This document shows positions 46,915 through 57,703 of a DNA stretch of 64,000 bases, piece by piece. The DNA is from Neomelitea salexigens DSM 19753 (GTDB lineage: Bacteria; Pseudomonadota; Gammaproteobacteria; Pseudomonadales; Spongiibacteraceae), in the NCBI RefSeq assembly GCF_000422345.1, contig NZ_AULP01000004.1, forward strand, positions 1 through 64,000, read 5' to 3'. The position numbers and the translations under genes were made by a program. The notes under the pieces were generated by a model that saw nothing but the letters and a program-made list of their open reading frames with translations, was not told where the DNA came from and ran no database searches. Numbering within the stretch: position 1 is the first letter of the stretch; every line of letters begins with the position of its first letter.

Positions 46915-46964
46915 GGCAAATCCTTCTGGCGCCGCCACGCGGCGCGGAATGCGAGGAAGCAGAC

Positions 46965-47567
46965 TTATTTAAAGTAGGCGTTATCGGTGTTGCTGTGATC
47001 AGTCATATCCCGCACGCCATTCAATTCGGGCACCTGCTCAACCAAGGTTTTCTCAACCCCCTCTTTGAGGGTGACATCGACCATACCGCAACCCTGGCAA
47101 CCGCCGCCAAATTTCAAAATGGCAATATGGTCTTCGGTAATTTCAACTAGCGACACTTCACCGCCGTGGGCAGCAAGTGAAGGGTTAACCTCGTTGTACA
47201 GCACGTAATTGATGCGATCTTCCAAGGGGCTGTCAGCACTGACTTTTGGCAACCGAGCATTGGGCGCCTTGATCGTTAGCTGACCACCCATGCGATCTTT
47301 CGAATAGTCGATCAGCGCATCTTCTAAAAATGGCACGCTGCGACCCTCGAAATAGGCCTTGAAACCGCTGTAATCAATGACGATATCGTCATCTTTAGCG
47401 TCGTCATCGCGACAATAAGCAATGCAGGTTTCCGCCTTTGGCGTGCCCGGTTGCGTAATGAACACACGAACACCGATCACGTCATCTTGTTTGGAAAGCA
47501 GTTCAGCCAGGTAGCCCTGCGCGGACTCAGTGATGGTTAATTTAACCTCGGCTTGCTCTGTCGTCAT
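46965..47567 (-). CDS. nfuA: Iron-sulfur cluster carrier NfuA
   Basis: From ATG 47567 ([17 protein letters not shown]) the protein has about 200 residues, the normal NfuA size. The N-terminal half is a degenerate A-type scaffold domain and the C-terminal Nfu domain has [14 protein letters not shown] with the cluster-binding CxxC. It carries 4Fe-4S clusters to apoproteins. The longest frame from 47681 adds 38 unlikely residues. It is divergent from metH. Confidence 0.94.
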   Translation of the reverse strand: MTTEQAEVKLTITESAQGYLAELLSKQDDVIGVRVFITQPGTPKAETCIAYCRDDDAKDDDIVIDYSGFKAYFEGRSVPFLEDALIDYSKDRMGGQLTIKAPNARLPKVSADSPLEDRINYVLYNEVNPSLAAHGGEVSLVEITEDHIAILKFGGGCQGCGMVDVTLKEGVEKTLVEQVPELNGVRDMTDHSNTDNAYFK

Positions 47568-47729
47568 ATGTACCTCGTATGGACTCCGGACGGATCGTAA
47601 GCGGCAGTGAGATGAAATTTCTATGCCAAGCTGACAATCTGATAGAATTGCGCAGTTTAGCACGAAGGCCATTCCGGCCACAGCCTATGAACGGCTACTT
47701 GCCCCACGTAAAACAGCATCAGGACCTAC

Positions 47730-50700
47730 ATGACTCACTCTACTGCCCGCGCCGATCTACTAAAAGCTGCCATCAAAGACCGCATACTGGTGATAGATGG
47801 GGCCATGGGCAGCATGATTCAACAGTATAAGCTGGAAGAATCTGCTTACCGAGGCGAACGCTTTGCCGACTACCACAAGGACGTGCGTGGCAATAATGAT
47901 CTACTAACACTGACCCAGCCTCAGCTGATTCGCGATATTCATCAGGCGTTTTTGGATGTTGGTGCCGATATCATCGAGACCAACACCTTTAACTCCACCA
48001 TGGTCGCGCAGGATGACTATGAACTGGGCGAGATTGCCGAAGAGCTCAATGTAGTAGGCGCCCAGCTTGCCCGAGAAGTGGCTGATGCCGAAACAGCCCG
48101 CAACCCGGATAAACCCCGGTTTGTAGCCGGTGTTATCGGCCCCACCCCTCGGACCGCGTCTATTTCTCCCGATGTAAATGACCCCGGCGCGCGCAATATC
48201 AATTTCGACAAACTGGTCAGCGACTACTACGCCGCCACCCGCGGTCTGGTGACCGGTGGCGCGGATCTGCTGCTAATCGAGACCATCTTCGACAGCCTGA
48301 ACGCCAAGGCCGCCGTATACGCGGTGCTGCAGTATTTTGAAGACCACAATATCGAGCTACCGATCATGATATCGGTAACGTTTCCCGACACCAGCGGACG
48401 CACCCTTTCCGGCCAAACCCCAACGGCGTTCTGGAATAGTATTGCCCACGCTAAGCCGCTGATCGTTGGCACCAACTGTGGCCGCCGATTTAGCGAAATT
48501 CGTCCCTTTGTTGAAGAGCTCGCCGACGCGGCAGACTGCTATTTTAGCGGTCACTTTAATGCTGGCTTACCTAATGAATTCGGCGAATACGACGAAACCC
48601 CCGATGATATGCACGGCGAGCTGCGCGAATTTGCACAGCGCGGCTACCTGAATTTAGTGGGTGGTTGCTGTGGCACGACCCCTGCCCATATCGAAGCAAT
48701 CGCACGTGCCGTAGAAGGCGTGACTCCCCGTGCGCTGCCCGAACGAGCGCCCGCATGTCGGCTGTCTGGCCTGGAGCCGTTCAACATCACCGCCGACAGT
48801 CTGTTCGTCAACGTCGGTGAGCGCTGCAATGTAACGGGTTCGGCAATCTTCAAACGGCTGATTTTAGAAGGCAATTACGACGAGGCGCTATCTGTTGCTC
48901 GCCAGCAGGTGGAAAATGGCGCGCAGATCATCGACATCAATATGGATGAAGGCATGCTCGACGCCCAGTCGGCAATGGTGACCTTCCTCAATTTGATTGC
49001 CTCCGAACCCGACATCTCGCGCGTGCCCATCATGGTGGACTCCTCAAAGTGGGAGATTATCGAGGCTGGCCTGAAATGCATTCAGGGAAAACCCGTGGTC
49101 AATTCGATCTCACTAAAAGAAGGTGAGGAGGAATTTCGCGATCGCGCCCGTCAGTGCATGAAGTTCGGCGCCGCCGTGGTGGTGATGGCCTTTGACGAAG
49201 ATGGCCAGGCAGATACCTTTGAGCGCAAAGCAGAAATCTGTAAGCGCTCCTACGATATTTTGGTCGATGAGATCGGCTTCCCCGCTGAAGATATTATTTT
49301 CGACCCCAATATTTTTGCGGTTGCCACCGGCATCGACGAGCACAACAACTACGCGGTCGACTTTATTGACGCCACCGCCTATATCAAAGCCGAACTCCCC
49401 GGCGCCATGGTCTCCGGCGGCGTTTCCAATGTGTCGTTTTCGTTCCGCGGCAACAACCCGGTGCGCGAGGCGATTCACTCGGTGTTTCTCTACCATGCGA
49501 TCAAAGCCGGCATGGACATGGGTATCGTTAACGCGGGTCAGCTCGCCATCTACGACGACCTGCCAGACGAGCTGCGCGACGCGGTAGAAGACGTCATCTT
49601 GAATCGCCGCGACGACAGTACCGAGCGGCTGCTCGATATCGCCGAGAAATACCGCGGTGACGGCAAAGGCATGGCCCAGCAGGAAGACCTTAGCTGGCGT
49701 GAATGGCCCGTCGCCAAGCGCATAGAGCACTCCCTGGTAAAAGGGATCACCACGTTTATCGAAGAGGACGCCGAGGCCGCGAGACAAGAAGCGGCAAAAC
49801 CTATCGACGTGATTGAAGGCCCGTTGATGGACGGCATGAACGTCGTTGGTGATCTATTCGGCGATGGCAAGATGTTCCTGCCTCAGGTCGTAAAATCTGC
49901 CCGGGTGATGAAACAGGCCGTTGCCTATCTAAACCCCTTTATTGAAGCTGGGAAAGAGGTCGGCGCCAAAGCCAACGGCAAGGTGCTAATGGCGACGGTG
50001 AAAGGCGATGTTCACGACATTGGCAAAAACATTGTTGGCGTTGTTCTACAGTGTAATAACTTTGAGGTCATCGACCTGGGTGTCATGGTCTCGGCCGATA
50101 AGATCTTGGAAACGGCAAAAGCCGAAGAGGTAGACATTATCGGCCTTAGCGGGCTGATCACGCCCTCACTTGACGAGATGGTCCACGTGGCGAGTGAGAT
50201 GCAGCGTTTGGATTACCAAGTGCCACTGATGATCGGCGGCGCCACAACGTCGAAAGCACATACCGCGGTAAAAATTGAGCCAAAGTATCAAAATGATGTC
50301 ACCGTCTACGTGCCTGATGCTTCGCGCAGCGTTGCCGTTGCCACCCAACTGATTAGCCAGGACCTGAAGGCACAGTTCGTCGCTGACCGCCGCGATGAAT
50401 ACGAGCGCATTCGCGCGCGCCGCGCGGGCAATGCCCAGAAAACCCGACTGCTGGACTATTCAGCGGCCTGCGAGCGCGCCCTGCCTTTCGATTGGAGTGA
50501 CTATCAGCCACCAAAACCCAGCTTTACTGGCACCAAAGTCTTTGAAGACTACCCACTGGAAGCCTTGCGCGAGACCATAGACTGGACGCCATTTTTCATC
50601 TCCTGGGGGCTGGCAGGCAAGTATCCGAAAATACTCAGCGACGAGAAAGTCGGCGAGGCTGCGCAAAATCTATACGATGACGCGCAGAAGATGCTTGATA

Positions 50701-51425
50701 AATTAATTAACGAGAAGCACATCAAGGCCAACGCCGTAATTGGTTTTTGGCCCGCCAAGCGTCGTGGTAGCGACGATATTGCGGTGTTTAACGAGCAGGG
50801 TGAGGAAATCGCCCTACTCCACCACCTGCGCCAACAGGCCAAAAAAGCGGACGATAAACCGCAAATGAGCCTGGCCGACTATATTGCCCCCGAGGGTAGC
50901 GATGTCGAAGACTACGTTGGCGGCTTTGCGGTGACCACCGGCATTGGCGCTGAAGAGCTAGCGAAACGTTACGAGGATGCCAACGACGATTACAGCGCCA
51001 TTATGGTGAAAGCGCTGGCTGATCGCTTGGCAGAATCGTTTGCCGAACACATGCACCTGCGCGTTCGCAAGGAGTTCTGGCCTTACGCCCCAGAGGAAAA
51101 CCTGGACAACGACGCACTGATTAAAGAAGCCTATCGCGGCATACGCCCTGCTCCCGGCTACCCGGCTTGCCCCGACCACACAGAAAAAGAAACACTGTTT
51201 ACACTACTCAATGCCACTGAGAACACAGGCATTAGTTTGACAGAACACTTGGCGATGTTCCCTGCGGCCGCCGTGAGTGGTTTCTACTACTCCCACCCGG
51301 AGTCACGCTATTTTGCCGTGGGACGCATCGGCAAGGACCAAGTGGCCGATATCGCTAAGCGAAAAGGGATGGAAATGGCAACAATGGAACGCTGGCTGTC
51401 GCCGATTTTGGACTACGATCCCTGA
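47730..51425 (+). CDS. metH: Cobalamin-dependent methionine synthase
   Basis: This 1231-residue protein has the full MetH layout: homocysteine-binding domain (residues 1 to about 330, with the zinc motif [10 protein letters not shown]), pterin-binding domain (about 350-620), cobalamin cap and binding domain with [11 protein letters not shown] around His762, and AdoMet activation domain from about 900 ([12 protein letters not shown]). It methylates homocysteine from methyltetrahydrofolate. No cobalamin or SAM riboswitch could be seen in the 162 bases upstream. It ends at the bidirectional terminator at 51437-51466. Confidence 0.97.
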   Translation: MTHSTARADLLKAAIKDRILVIDGAMGSMIQQYKLEESAYRGERFADYHKDVRGNNDLLTLTQPQLIRDIHQAFLDVGADIIETNTFNSTMVAQDDYELGEIAEELNVVGAQLAREVADAETARNPDKPRFVAGVIGPTPRTASISPDVNDPGARNINFDKLVSDYYAATRGLVTGGADLLLIETIFDSLNAKAAVYAVLQYFEDHNIELPIMISVTFPDTSGRTLSGQTPTAFWNSIAHAKPLIVGTNCGRRFSEIRPFVEELADAADCYFSGHFNAGLPNEFGEYDETPDDMHGELREFAQRGYLNLVGGCCGTTPAHIEAIARAVEGVTPRALPERAPACRLSGLEPFNITADSLFVNVGERCNVTGSAIFKRLILEGNYDEALSVARQQVENGAQIIDINMDEGMLDAQSAMVTFLNLIASEPDISRVPIMVDSSKWEIIEAGLKCIQGKPVVNSISLKEGEEEFRDRARQCMKFGAAVVVMAFDEDGQADTFERKAEICKRSYDILVDEIGFPAEDIIFDPNIFAVATGIDEHNNYAVDFIDATAYIKAELPGAMVSGGVSNVSFSFRGNNPVREAIHSVFLYHAIKAGMDMGIVNAGQLAIYDDLPDELRDAVEDVILNRRDDSTERLLDIAEKYRGDGKGMAQQEDLSWREWPVAKRIEHSLVKGITTFIEEDAEAARQEAAKPIDVIEGPLMDGMNVVGDLFGDGKMFLPQVVKSARVMKQAVAYLNPFIEAGKEVGAKANGKVLMATVKGDVHDIGKNIVGVVLQCNNFEVIDLGVMVSADKILETAKAEEVDIIGLSGLITPSLDEMVHVASEMQRLDYQVPLMIGGATTSKAHTAVKIEPKYQNDVTVYVPDASRSVAVATQLISQDLKAQFVADRRDEYERIRARRAGNAQKTRLLDYSAACERALPFDWSDYQPPKPSFTGTKVFEDYPLEALRETIDWTPFFISWGLAGKYPKILSDEKVGEAAQNLYDDAQKMLDKLINEKHIKANAVIGFWPAKRRGSDDIAVFNEQGEEIALLHHLRQQAKKADDKPQMSLADYIAPEGSDVEDYVGGFAVTTGIGAEELAKRYEDANDDYSAIMVKALADRLAESFAEHMHLRVRKEFWPYAPEENLDNDALIKEAYRGIRPAPGYPACPDHTEKETLFTLLNATENTGISLTEHLAMFPAAAVSGFYYSHPESRYFAVGRIGKDQVADIAKRKGMEMATMERWLSPILDYDP

Positions 51426-51436
51426 CAGCGGCAAAC

Positions 51437-51466
51437 AAAAAAGGCTGCCAATTGGCAGCCTTTTTT
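51437..51466. terminator. Bidirectional terminator between metH and the small membrane gene
   Basis: The stem AAAAAAGGCTGCCA and its complement TGGCAGCCTTTTTT form a self-complementary 30-base unit with T-runs in both directions. It serves metH on the plus strand and the 39-residue gene at 51486-51605 on the minus strand. Confidence 0.9.
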
Positions 51467-51485
51467 GTTGCTGGCGGTGATGACT

Positions 51486-51605
51486 TTAAGAAGGCATACC
51501 TGACAGCCAGTATACGACGGTTGCAATAACAATCGTCAGGATCGCTACAGACGCGCAGGCGTCAGCAAAATTATCTTCACGGGCTTCTTGGTTTTGGTCA
51601 GACAT
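51486..51605 (-). CDS. 39-residue single-pass membrane protein between metH and the sulfite reductase gene
   Basis: The reading frame translates to MSDQNQEAREDNFADACAS followed by one hydrophobic helix (VAILTIVIATVVYW) and LSGMPS. A GAGG sequence lies eight bases upstream of the ATG. An acidic cytosolic head and a single transmembrane helix are the pattern of small regulatory membrane proteins. It faces metH and shares the bidirectional terminator. I do not know its function or a family name. Too short for usual gene calling, it is supported by the ribosome site, terminator and composition. Confidence 0.65.
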   Translation of the reverse strand: MSDQNQEAREDNFADACASVAILTIVIATVVYWLSGMPS

Positions 51606-51862
51606 GACAACCTCAATGGAATAATGACGTTAACACCCGGCGAACCGGCTTGGAAAAACCGCCAGTATAGCAAGATTATGAAAAAGACTGCTATTTGCTG
51701 AGACAGGGAGTGAAGTAATCGGTCAAACGCATAAGGCTTATCCGCAAAAAGCGTTAGTGGCAGAACCGATTAAAATTTATCATTCGCTCCGATTTATAAT
51801 TAAGCGCCCTGCCCTCACACGTCGGGAGCGCATGACACTTAACGCGAGAGATTACACGTTAT

Positions 51863-53506
51863 ATGTACGCATACGACCAGTACGATCGGCAGATCATCAG
51901 CCAGCGCGTCGCTCAGTATCGGGATCAAACCGAGCGCTACCTGGCTGGCAAAATCACTGAGGAACAGTTTTTGCCACTGCGCCTTCAAAATGGCCTGTAT
52001 GTTCAGCGCCTTGCTCCGATGCTGCGCATTGCGGTGCCCTATGGCACATTGAACAGCCAGCAGCTGCGCAAGCTAGCCTTTATTACCCGCGAGTATGACA
52101 AAGGCTATGCACACATTAGTACCCGCCAAAATGTTCAGTTGAATTGGCCAAAACTGGAAGAAGTTCCCGATATTTTGGAACATCTGGCTGAGGTGGAAAT
52201 GCACTCCATCCAGACCAGTGGTAACTGCATTCGAAATGTCACCGCAGACCAGTTCTCTGGCGTTGCCGCCGATGAAGTTGAAGATGCCCGCCCTTGGTGT
52301 GAAATCATTCGTCAGTGGTCCACTTTTCACCCTGAATTTGCCTTCCTTCCCCGCAAATTCAAAATTGCAGTGTGCGGCTCTGAGCAAGACCGGGCGGCGG
52401 TATTGGTTCACGACATCGGCTTGCAGATCGTTAAAGACGAAAGCGGCAATACCGCGTTCAAAGTGATTGTAGGCGGTGGCCTGGGCCGTACGCCGGTTAT
52501 CGGCAGTGTTATCCACGAGGCCTTACCACCGCGCCACCTGCTCAGCTACCTGGAGGCCATCGTTCGGGTTTACAACCAGTTGGGCCGCCGTGACAATAAA
52601 TTTAAAGCGCGTATTAAAATTTTGGTTCGCGCGATGGGCGCAGACGCCTTCAAAGCTAAAGTGGAAGAAGAATGGGCCTTTATTAAAGATGGCAATCTAG
52701 ACCTTCCCGACGAGGAAATTGCCCGCGCTCAGTCATTTTTCACTCGCCCGGATTACGAAGCGCTGGAAAATGAAGATCTCCAGGCCCTCGCCCTCGAGAA
52801 TGTCGATTTCGCCCGCTGGCTCAACCACAACGTGCACGCCCATAAGCAACGTGGCTACGCGATCGCTACCCTATCGCTGAAAACCACCGGCGTCGCACCG
52901 GGCGATATCACTGCAGAACAGTTTGAAGCGGTCGCGGACCTCGCCGAGGAGTTTGGCTTTGGTGAAATTCGCTCAACCCATCAACAGAACCTAGTACTAC
53001 CCGATATTCAGCAGCGCCAGCTTTTTGCTCTATGGCAAAAACTTGTCAGCCTGGAGCTTGCCAGCCCGACGGTAGGCACGATGAACGATATCATCTGCTG
53101 CCCCGGCGGTGATTTCTGCTCGCTGGCCAACGCCAAGTCGATCCCCATTGCAGAAGCCATTCAGCGTCGCTTCGACGATCTGGACTACCTCTACGACCTG
53201 GGCGACATAGAGCTGAATATCTCTGGCTGTATGAATGCTTGTGGCCACCACCACATTGGTAATATCGGTATCCTCGGCGTCGACAAAAAAGGTCAGGAGT
53301 TCTATCAAGTGTCGCTCGGCGGTCAGCAGGGGCTGAATGCATCGCTGGGTAAGATCCTTGGTCCTTCTTTTGCACAAGACGAAATTCCCGACGTCGTTGA
53401 GAAAATACTCAACTGCTACCTTGAAAAGCGCCACCCCGAAGAGCGCTTTATCGATACCTACGAACGCATAGGCCTGGCGCCGTTTAAGGAGCGTGTATAT
53501 GCCTAA
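51863..53506 (+). CDS. cysI: Siroheme-dependent sulfite/nitrite reductase (CysI type, ferredoxin-like)
   Basis: The 547-residue hemoprotein has the two-domain repeat of the sulfite reductase family and the 4Fe-4S-siroheme ligands CCPGGDFCSLANA and GCMNACGHHHIG. It reduces sulfite to sulfide for cysteine synthesis. No flavoprotein partner (CysJ) is adjacent, so it probably uses ferredoxin, as in Pseudomonas. The DUF934 gene follows with an eight-base overlap, a pairing known from that group. A TATAAT at 51795-51800 may be a -10 box, without an obvious -35. Confidence 0.9.
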   Translation: MYAYDQYDRQIISQRVAQYRDQTERYLAGKITEEQFLPLRLQNGLYVQRLAPMLRIAVPYGTLNSQQLRKLAFITREYDKGYAHISTRQNVQLNWPKLEEVPDILEHLAEVEMHSIQTSGNCIRNVTADQFSGVAADEVEDARPWCEIIRQWSTFHPEFAFLPRKFKIAVCGSEQDRAAVLVHDIGLQIVKDESGNTAFKVIVGGGLGRTPVIGSVIHEALPPRHLLSYLEAIVRVYNQLGRRDNKFKARIKILVRAMGADAFKAKVEEEWAFIKDGNLDLPDEEIARAQSFFTRPDYEALENEDLQALALENVDFARWLNHNVHAHKQRGYAIATLSLKTTGVAPGDITAEQFEAVADLAEEFGFGEIRSTHQQNLVLPDIQQRQLFALWQKLVSLELASPTVGTMNDIICCPGGDFCSLANAKSIPIAEAIQRRFDDLDYLYDLGDIELNISGCMNACGHHHIGNIGILGVDKKGQEFYQVSLGGQQGLNASLGKILGPSFAQDEIPDVVEKILNCYLEKRHPEERFIDTYERIGLAPFKERVYA

Positions 53507-53987
53507 GATTATTAAAAATGGTCAGGTTGTTGACGACAACTGGCAAGTTTGGCGCGACGCCGAGACCTTACCGAGCACCGACCACGTTATTGTTCCGCTG
53601 GCGCTCTGGCAGCAGCAGCGCGACGCCCTGCTCGCCTTGGGCGAAATAGCCGTTTATCTGGCCAGTGACGAGTCACCTAAATCACTGAGCGACGATGACT
53701 TGTCAGCGCTCAGCTTTGTGGCGGTAGACTTTCCGAAGTTTATGGACGGTCGCGGCTTCAGTTATGCCCGCGAGCTACGCGAGCAACGCCAATATCAAGG
53801 CGAAATTCGTGCCGTCGGTGATTTTATTCGCGACCAGCTGTTCTATATGAAGCGCTGCGGGTTTTCCAGCTATGCCCTGCCCAGCGACGAGCTGGAAGCG
53901 GCGCTGGCCAGCCTGAACGACTTCAGCGAAAGCTATCAGCCTGGTGTGGATCAGCCACTCCCGCTGTTCCGGCGTCGCCAAGCGTAA
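53499..53987 (+). CDS. DUF934 protein, partner of sulfite reductase
   Basis: The ATG at 53499 (MPKIIKNGQVVDDNW) is preceded by AAGGAG seven bases upstream. An upstream GTG at 53493 is the alternative. The protein of about 162 residues contains VDFPKFMDGRGFSYARELRE and the C-terminal FYMKRCGFSSYAL, typical of DUF934 proteins encoded with ferredoxin-type sulfite reductases. It probably supports electron delivery or assembly of that enzyme. It ends at a strong terminator, and no cysH follows. Confidence 0.9.
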   Translation: MPKIIKNGQVVDDNWQVWRDAETLPSTDHVIVPLALWQQQRDALLALGEIAVYLASDESPKSLSDDDLSALSFVAVDFPKFMDGRGFSYARELREQRQYQGEIRAVGDFIRDQLFYMKRCGFSSYALPSDELEAALASLNDFSESYQPGVDQPLPLFRRRQA

Positions 53988-53996
53988 TTGCACACT

Positions 53997-54019
53997 AAAC
54001 CCGCTATGCGGGTTTTTTT
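53997..54019 (+). terminator. Intrinsic terminator of the sulfite reductase operon
   Basis: Arms AAACCCGC (53997-54004) and GCGGGTTT (54008-54015) with a 3-base loop run into a T-stretch. It begins 10 bases after the DUF934 stop. Confidence 0.9.
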
Positions 54020-54097
54020 ACGCCTCCCTTTCCCTCCGCTATGCTGAGTAGTGCCGGATCATTGTGATACGGCGCAAGTAGAGCAGCGGGAGCGCGT

Positions 54098-55264
54098 GTG
54101 GAAACCAGCCTGACCTTCTCATTTTTTCTTATTTTCAGCGGCGCCGCCTTGCTGGCCTCGCTCGCCTTAATCAGCCGTCAACCGCTACTCATTGCCTATA
54201 TTGCACTGGGCGCAATCATTGGTCCCTACGGTGGCGGCTGGGTTACCGATTTAGGCTTGTTGGCAGAGATCGCCGAGTTTGGCATCGTATTTTTGCTTTT
54301 CTTGCTAGGCCTGGATATGCAGCCCCAAGCGCTGCTGCACAGCCTGAGAAAAACCACAGGCATGGCGCTAATTAGCTCCACAATATTCCTGGCCATTGGT
54401 TACAGTGTTGGCGTGGCGTTTGGCTTTACTCAGGCCGAGGCGTGGGTAATCGGGGCCGCGATGATGTTTTCCAGCACCATTATCGGCATTAAATTACTGC
54501 CAACCACCGTTTTGCACCACCGCGAGAACGGCGAACTAATGGTCGGGATTTTATTGCTGCAAGATATGATCGCGATACTCGTGCTCCTGTTAATATCGAG
54601 CGTTAGCCAAGGGGAGTTATCGCCGATCAGCCTCGGTAAAACCCTCGTCGCCCTCCCCCTTCTCTGCGCCCTGGCGTTGGTCGCTGTACGCTACTTATTA
54701 CTTCCACTTATTCAGCGCTTTGACCGCTTTCAAGAATACATTTTTTTACTGGCGATAGGTTGGTGCTTAGGGCTTGCCGAAGCGGCCCATGCGATGGGGC
54801 TTTCTGCGGAAATGGGCGCCTTTCTCGCCGGCATAAGCCTCGCTACCAGCCCGATCTCCCAGTACATCGCGATTAGCCTTAAGCCGTTAAGAGATTTCTT
54901 TTTAATATTGTTTTTTTTCTCATTGGGGGCTCGCTTCAATCTGGCGCTGATCACAGAAATAGCCGCCCCAGCCCTCCTTCTCGCGGCGATACTACTCACG
55001 ATAAAACCACTTAGTTTTCGCTTCTTGCTGCGGCGAACATTAGCGTCTAAGCGGCTATGCTGGGACCTGGGGCTTCGCCTGGGGCAGATCAGCGAATTTT
55101 CGCTGTTGATCGCCTACCTGGCTTTTGATCAAGGGGTCATTGGCAGTAACGCGTCTCATCTTATTCAGGCTACCGCCATTCTGAGTTTTGTTGTGTCATC
55201 GTATATTGTCGTGCTTAACTGCCCGACGCCCATCGCGATTCGCGATGAGCTACGCCGGGACTAA
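54098..55264 (+). CDS. Kef/CPA2-type cation:proton antiporter, membrane domain only
   Basis: The 388-residue protein starts at a GTG and has about 12 membrane segments of the CPA2 fold, with FGIVFLLFLLGLDMQPQALL, SSTIIGIKLLPTT and GAFLAGISLATS. It ends shortly after the last segment and lacks the C-terminal RCK (TrkA-N) domain found in KefB and KefC. It would exchange sodium or potassium for protons. It converges with the yceI gene, leaving a gap of five bases. Confidence 0.85.
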   Translation: METSLTFSFFLIFSGAALLASLALISRQPLLIAYIALGAIIGPYGGGWVTDLGLLAEIAEFGIVFLLFLLGLDMQPQALLHSLRKTTGMALISSTIFLAIGYSVGVAFGFTQAEAWVIGAAMMFSSTIIGIKLLPTTVLHHRENGELMVGILLLQDMIAILVLLLISSVSQGELSPISLGKTLVALPLLCALALVAVRYLLLPLIQRFDRFQEYIFLLAIGWCLGLAEAAHAMGLSAEMGAFLAGISLATSPISQYIAISLKPLRDFFLILFFFSLGARFNLALITEIAAPALLLAAILLTIKPLSFRFLLRRTLASKRLCWDLGLRLGQISEFSLLIAYLAFDQGVIGSNASHLIQATAILSFVVSSYIVVLNCPTPIAIRDELRRD

Positions 55265-55269
55265 GCGCT

Positions 55270-55839
55270 TTATTGAAACAGCACCGAAAAGGTGACGGGA
55301 ACTGCCAGCGTAATGGATTTCAGCCCAGCAAGCTGTCGCAGTTTGTCTATGCCCTGCTCCAAGCCCAAAGCGGCGATATCGATAAATGCCGGCGATGTAG
55401 TTACCACACGAATATCACCATTTTCCAGCCGGCTTACCAGCGTATTAAAACGCAATGCTTGACGCTTGCCACCCAGCATCAATTCGCCCTCAACGGTCAT
55501 CGCTTGCGGCGAAGATACCTCAATAGCAGCAAGGGCATCTGTATCAATCGTGGCATTGAACGTGGCCGATGGCTGCTTATCGACATCAAAAAGGTACTTT
55601 TTGATTCGCTTGTCACGAATATCAATCCCTGAGTCAATGCTTGCCAAGTCGATATTGATAATCGCTTTGCCGGTGGTGGTATTAAGCTGCCCGGTAACTT
55701 GATCAAAGCTAAATAACTCGGCGACACGATTGTTTTTTACGCTCACCACATTGAGCACTGACGACCCGCCAACCAGCTCTAAAGCCTGAGTTGCCATCGC
55801 TGCGGCATACAAGCAAAGCCCAAATACGATTTTTTTCAT
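55270..55839 (-). CDS. YceI-family periplasmic lipid-binding protein
   Basis: The 189-residue protein has a signal peptide (KKIVFGLCLYAAAMATQ) and the YceI lipocalin-like fold, seen in VDKQPSATFNATI, GELMLGGKRQALRF and the C-terminal VTFSVLFQ. Members bind isoprenoid chains in the periplasm, and some are induced by alkaline pH or stress. It lies downstream of the etfBA unit but is separated by a strong terminator. Confidence 0.88.
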   Translation of the reverse strand: MKKIVFGLCLYAAAMATQALELVGGSSVLNVVSVKNNRVAELFSFDQVTGQLNTTTGKAIINIDLASIDSGIDIRDKRIKKYLFDVDKQPSATFNATIDTDALAAIEVSSPQAMTVEGELMLGGKRQALRFNTLVSRLENGDIRVVTTSPAFIDIAALGLEQGIDKLRQLAGLKSITLAVPVTFSVLFQ

Positions 55840-55931
55840 TACCTGTCTCCCACCGTGAACAGACGCCGGAGTACCCGACTTCCAATTGTCTTTATCTGAC
55901 TCTATTTTCTACGCTAAATTCCCCATATTGC

Positions 55932-55972
55932 GAGCACAAAAAACCCGGCCTGAGCCGGGTTTTTTTGTGCTC
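55932..55972. terminator. Bidirectional terminator after etfA
   Basis: A long stem has inner arms AACCCGGC and GCCGGGTT around CTGA and continues through A/T runs to GAGCAC and GTGCTC. Run from the etfA side, it ends the etfBA transcript before yceI. Confidence 0.9.
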
Positions 55973-55988
55973 ACTAGCTGAAGGGCTA

Positions 55989-56918
55989 TTAGATAGCGCT
56001 TTCCAGCTCAGGCAAGGCGTCAAACAGGTCTGCAACCAGACCGTAATCAGCAACCTGGAAGATAGGAGCATCTTCGTCTTTGTTGATGGCAACAATGACT
56101 TTTGAGTCCTTCATACCAGCCAAATGCTGGATAGCACCAGAAATGCCGACAGCGATGTACAGCCCCGGTGCGACGATTTTACCCGTCTGACCTACTTGCA
56201 TATCGTTAGGTACGAAGCCCGCGTCAACAGCCGCGCGCGATGCACCAACTGCTGCACCAAGTTTGTCTGCCAGGGAGTACAGCATGCTGAAGTTGTCGCC
56301 GTTCTGCATACCACGGCCACCAGAGACAACGATGTCTGCCGCAGTCAGGTCTGGACGATCGCTCTTAGCCAGCTCTTCTTTCTCGAAGCTGGACTTACCC
56401 GCATCGTGTGCGCTAGCAACCGCTTCTACGGCAGCAGAACCACCTTCTGCAGCAGCAGCATCGAACGCCGTTGCACGAACAGTAATGACTTTGATCGCGT
56501 CAGAAGACTGAACAGTGGCGATAACGTTACCGGCATAGATGGGACGCTTGAAGGTATCCGCGCTCTCTACCGAAATGATTTCTGAAATTTGCGCAACATC
56601 CAGCAACGCGGCAGCACGAGGAAGCGTGTTCTTACCGTTAGTGGTCGCAGGAGCCAAGATGTAACCGTAGTCTTTGCCCAGTTCTGCGATCAACAGTGCC
56701 ACATTCTCAGCCAGCTGGTGACCATAGGCAGCGTTGTCTGCAACCAGTACCTTGCTAACGCCGTCGATTTTAGCCGCCGCTTCAGCCGCAGCACCACAGC
56801 CTTCACCCGCAACGAGTACAGCGATATCACCACCGATAGCTTTCGCTGCGCTAACTGTGTTCAGGGTTGCCCCATTGATAGAGGCGTTATCGTGTTCTGC
56901 AATAACTAGAATACTCAT
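55989..56918 (-). CDS. etfA: Electron transfer flavoprotein alpha subunit
   Basis: The 309-residue protein has the EtfA N-terminal domain ([29 protein letters not shown]) and the FAD-binding C-terminal domain with [17 protein letters not shown] and [20 protein letters not shown]. With EtfB it carries electrons from acyl-CoA dehydrogenases to ETF-quinone oxidoreductase, encoded divergently at 58069. It overlaps the etfB stop by one base. Confidence 0.97.
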   Translation of the reverse strand: MSILVIAEHDNASINGATLNTVSAAKAIGGDIAVLVAGEGCGAAAEAAAKIDGVSKVLVADNAAYGHQLAENVALLIAELGKDYGYILAPATTNGKNTLPRAAALLDVAQISEIISVESADTFKRPIYAGNVIATVQSSDAIKVITVRATAFDAAAAEGGSAAVEAVASAHDAGKSSFEKEELAKSDRPDLTAADIVVSGGRGMQNGDNFSMLYSLADKLGAAVGASRAAVDAGFVPNDMQVGQTGKIVAPGLYIAVGISGAIQHLAGMKDSKVIVAINKDEDAPIFQVADYGLVADLFDALPELESAI

Positions 56919-57667
56919 TAGATTACCTTCGCCTCGTTCTTCAGTTTCTCAACCAGTTCGGCAACGTCCGCAACCTTGATGCCCGCTTGACGCTCCGCAG
57001 GCGGCTCAACCTTCAAGGTTTTCACACGTGGTGTAACATCAATACCCAGCTCGTCTGGAGTCAGTGTATCGAGAGGCTTCTTCTTCGCCTTCATGATGTT
57101 AGGCAGTGACGCGTAACGAGGCTCGTTCAAGCGCAGATCAGTCGTTACGACTGCGGGCAATGCCAGCTTAACGGTTTGCAGACCGCCATCAATTTCACGA
57201 GTAACTGCAACGCTGTCGCCGTCGACGGCAACTTCTGATGCGAAGGTACCCTGACCCATTCCGGTCAGTGCCGCCAGCATTTGACCGGTTTGGTTGTTGT
57301 CGCCGTCGATCGCCTGCTTACCCATGATCACGAGTTGCGGCTGCTCTTTATCAACAACGGCTTTGAGTACTTTAGCAATACCCAGTGGCTGAACGTCTTC
57401 TTCAGTTTCTACCAGGATGCCGCGGTCAGCGCCCAGGGCCAACGCAGTACGGATCTGCTCTTGAGCCACTTTAGGACCGATTGAGACAGCAATGATTTCA
57501 GTAGCAATACCCTTCTCTTTCAGGCGTACCGCTTCTTCAACAGCGATTTCACAGAATGGATTGATCGCCATTTTGACATTATTCAGATCAACGTCTGTAC
57601 CGTCCGACTTCGGACGTACTTTGACGTTGTAGTCAACAACTCGTTTGACAGCAACAAGAACCTTCAT
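56918..57667 (-). CDS. etfB: Electron transfer flavoprotein beta subunit
   Basis: The 249-residue EtfB begins [19 protein letters not shown] and carries the signature [22 protein letters not shown] that binds the second nucleotide. It is the first gene of the etfBA operon and is divergent from the ETF-quinone oxidoreductase gene across a 401-base intergenic region, which suggests shared control. Confidence 0.97.
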   Translation of the reverse strand: MKVLVAVKRVVDYNVKVRPKSDGTDVDLNNVKMAINPFCEIAVEEAVRLKEKGIATEIIAVSIGPKVAQEQIRTALALGADRGILVETEEDVQPLGIAKVLKAVVDKEQPQLVIMGKQAIDGDNNQTGQMLAALTGMGQGTFASEVAVDGDSVAVTREIDGGLQTVKLALPAVVTTDLRLNEPRYASLPNIMKAKKKPLDTLTPDELGIDVTPRVKTLKVEPPAERQAGIKVADVAELVEKLKNEAKVI

Positions 57668-57703
57668 GGATTCCCCAGTAAACGCGTAAATGAAATGAAA
57701 CAG

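Noticed and set aside
47568-47729. Cobalamin or SAM riboswitch before metH
   Set aside because: The 162 bases upstream show no recognisable riboswitch core, and a metH riboswitch is not supported by visible structure.
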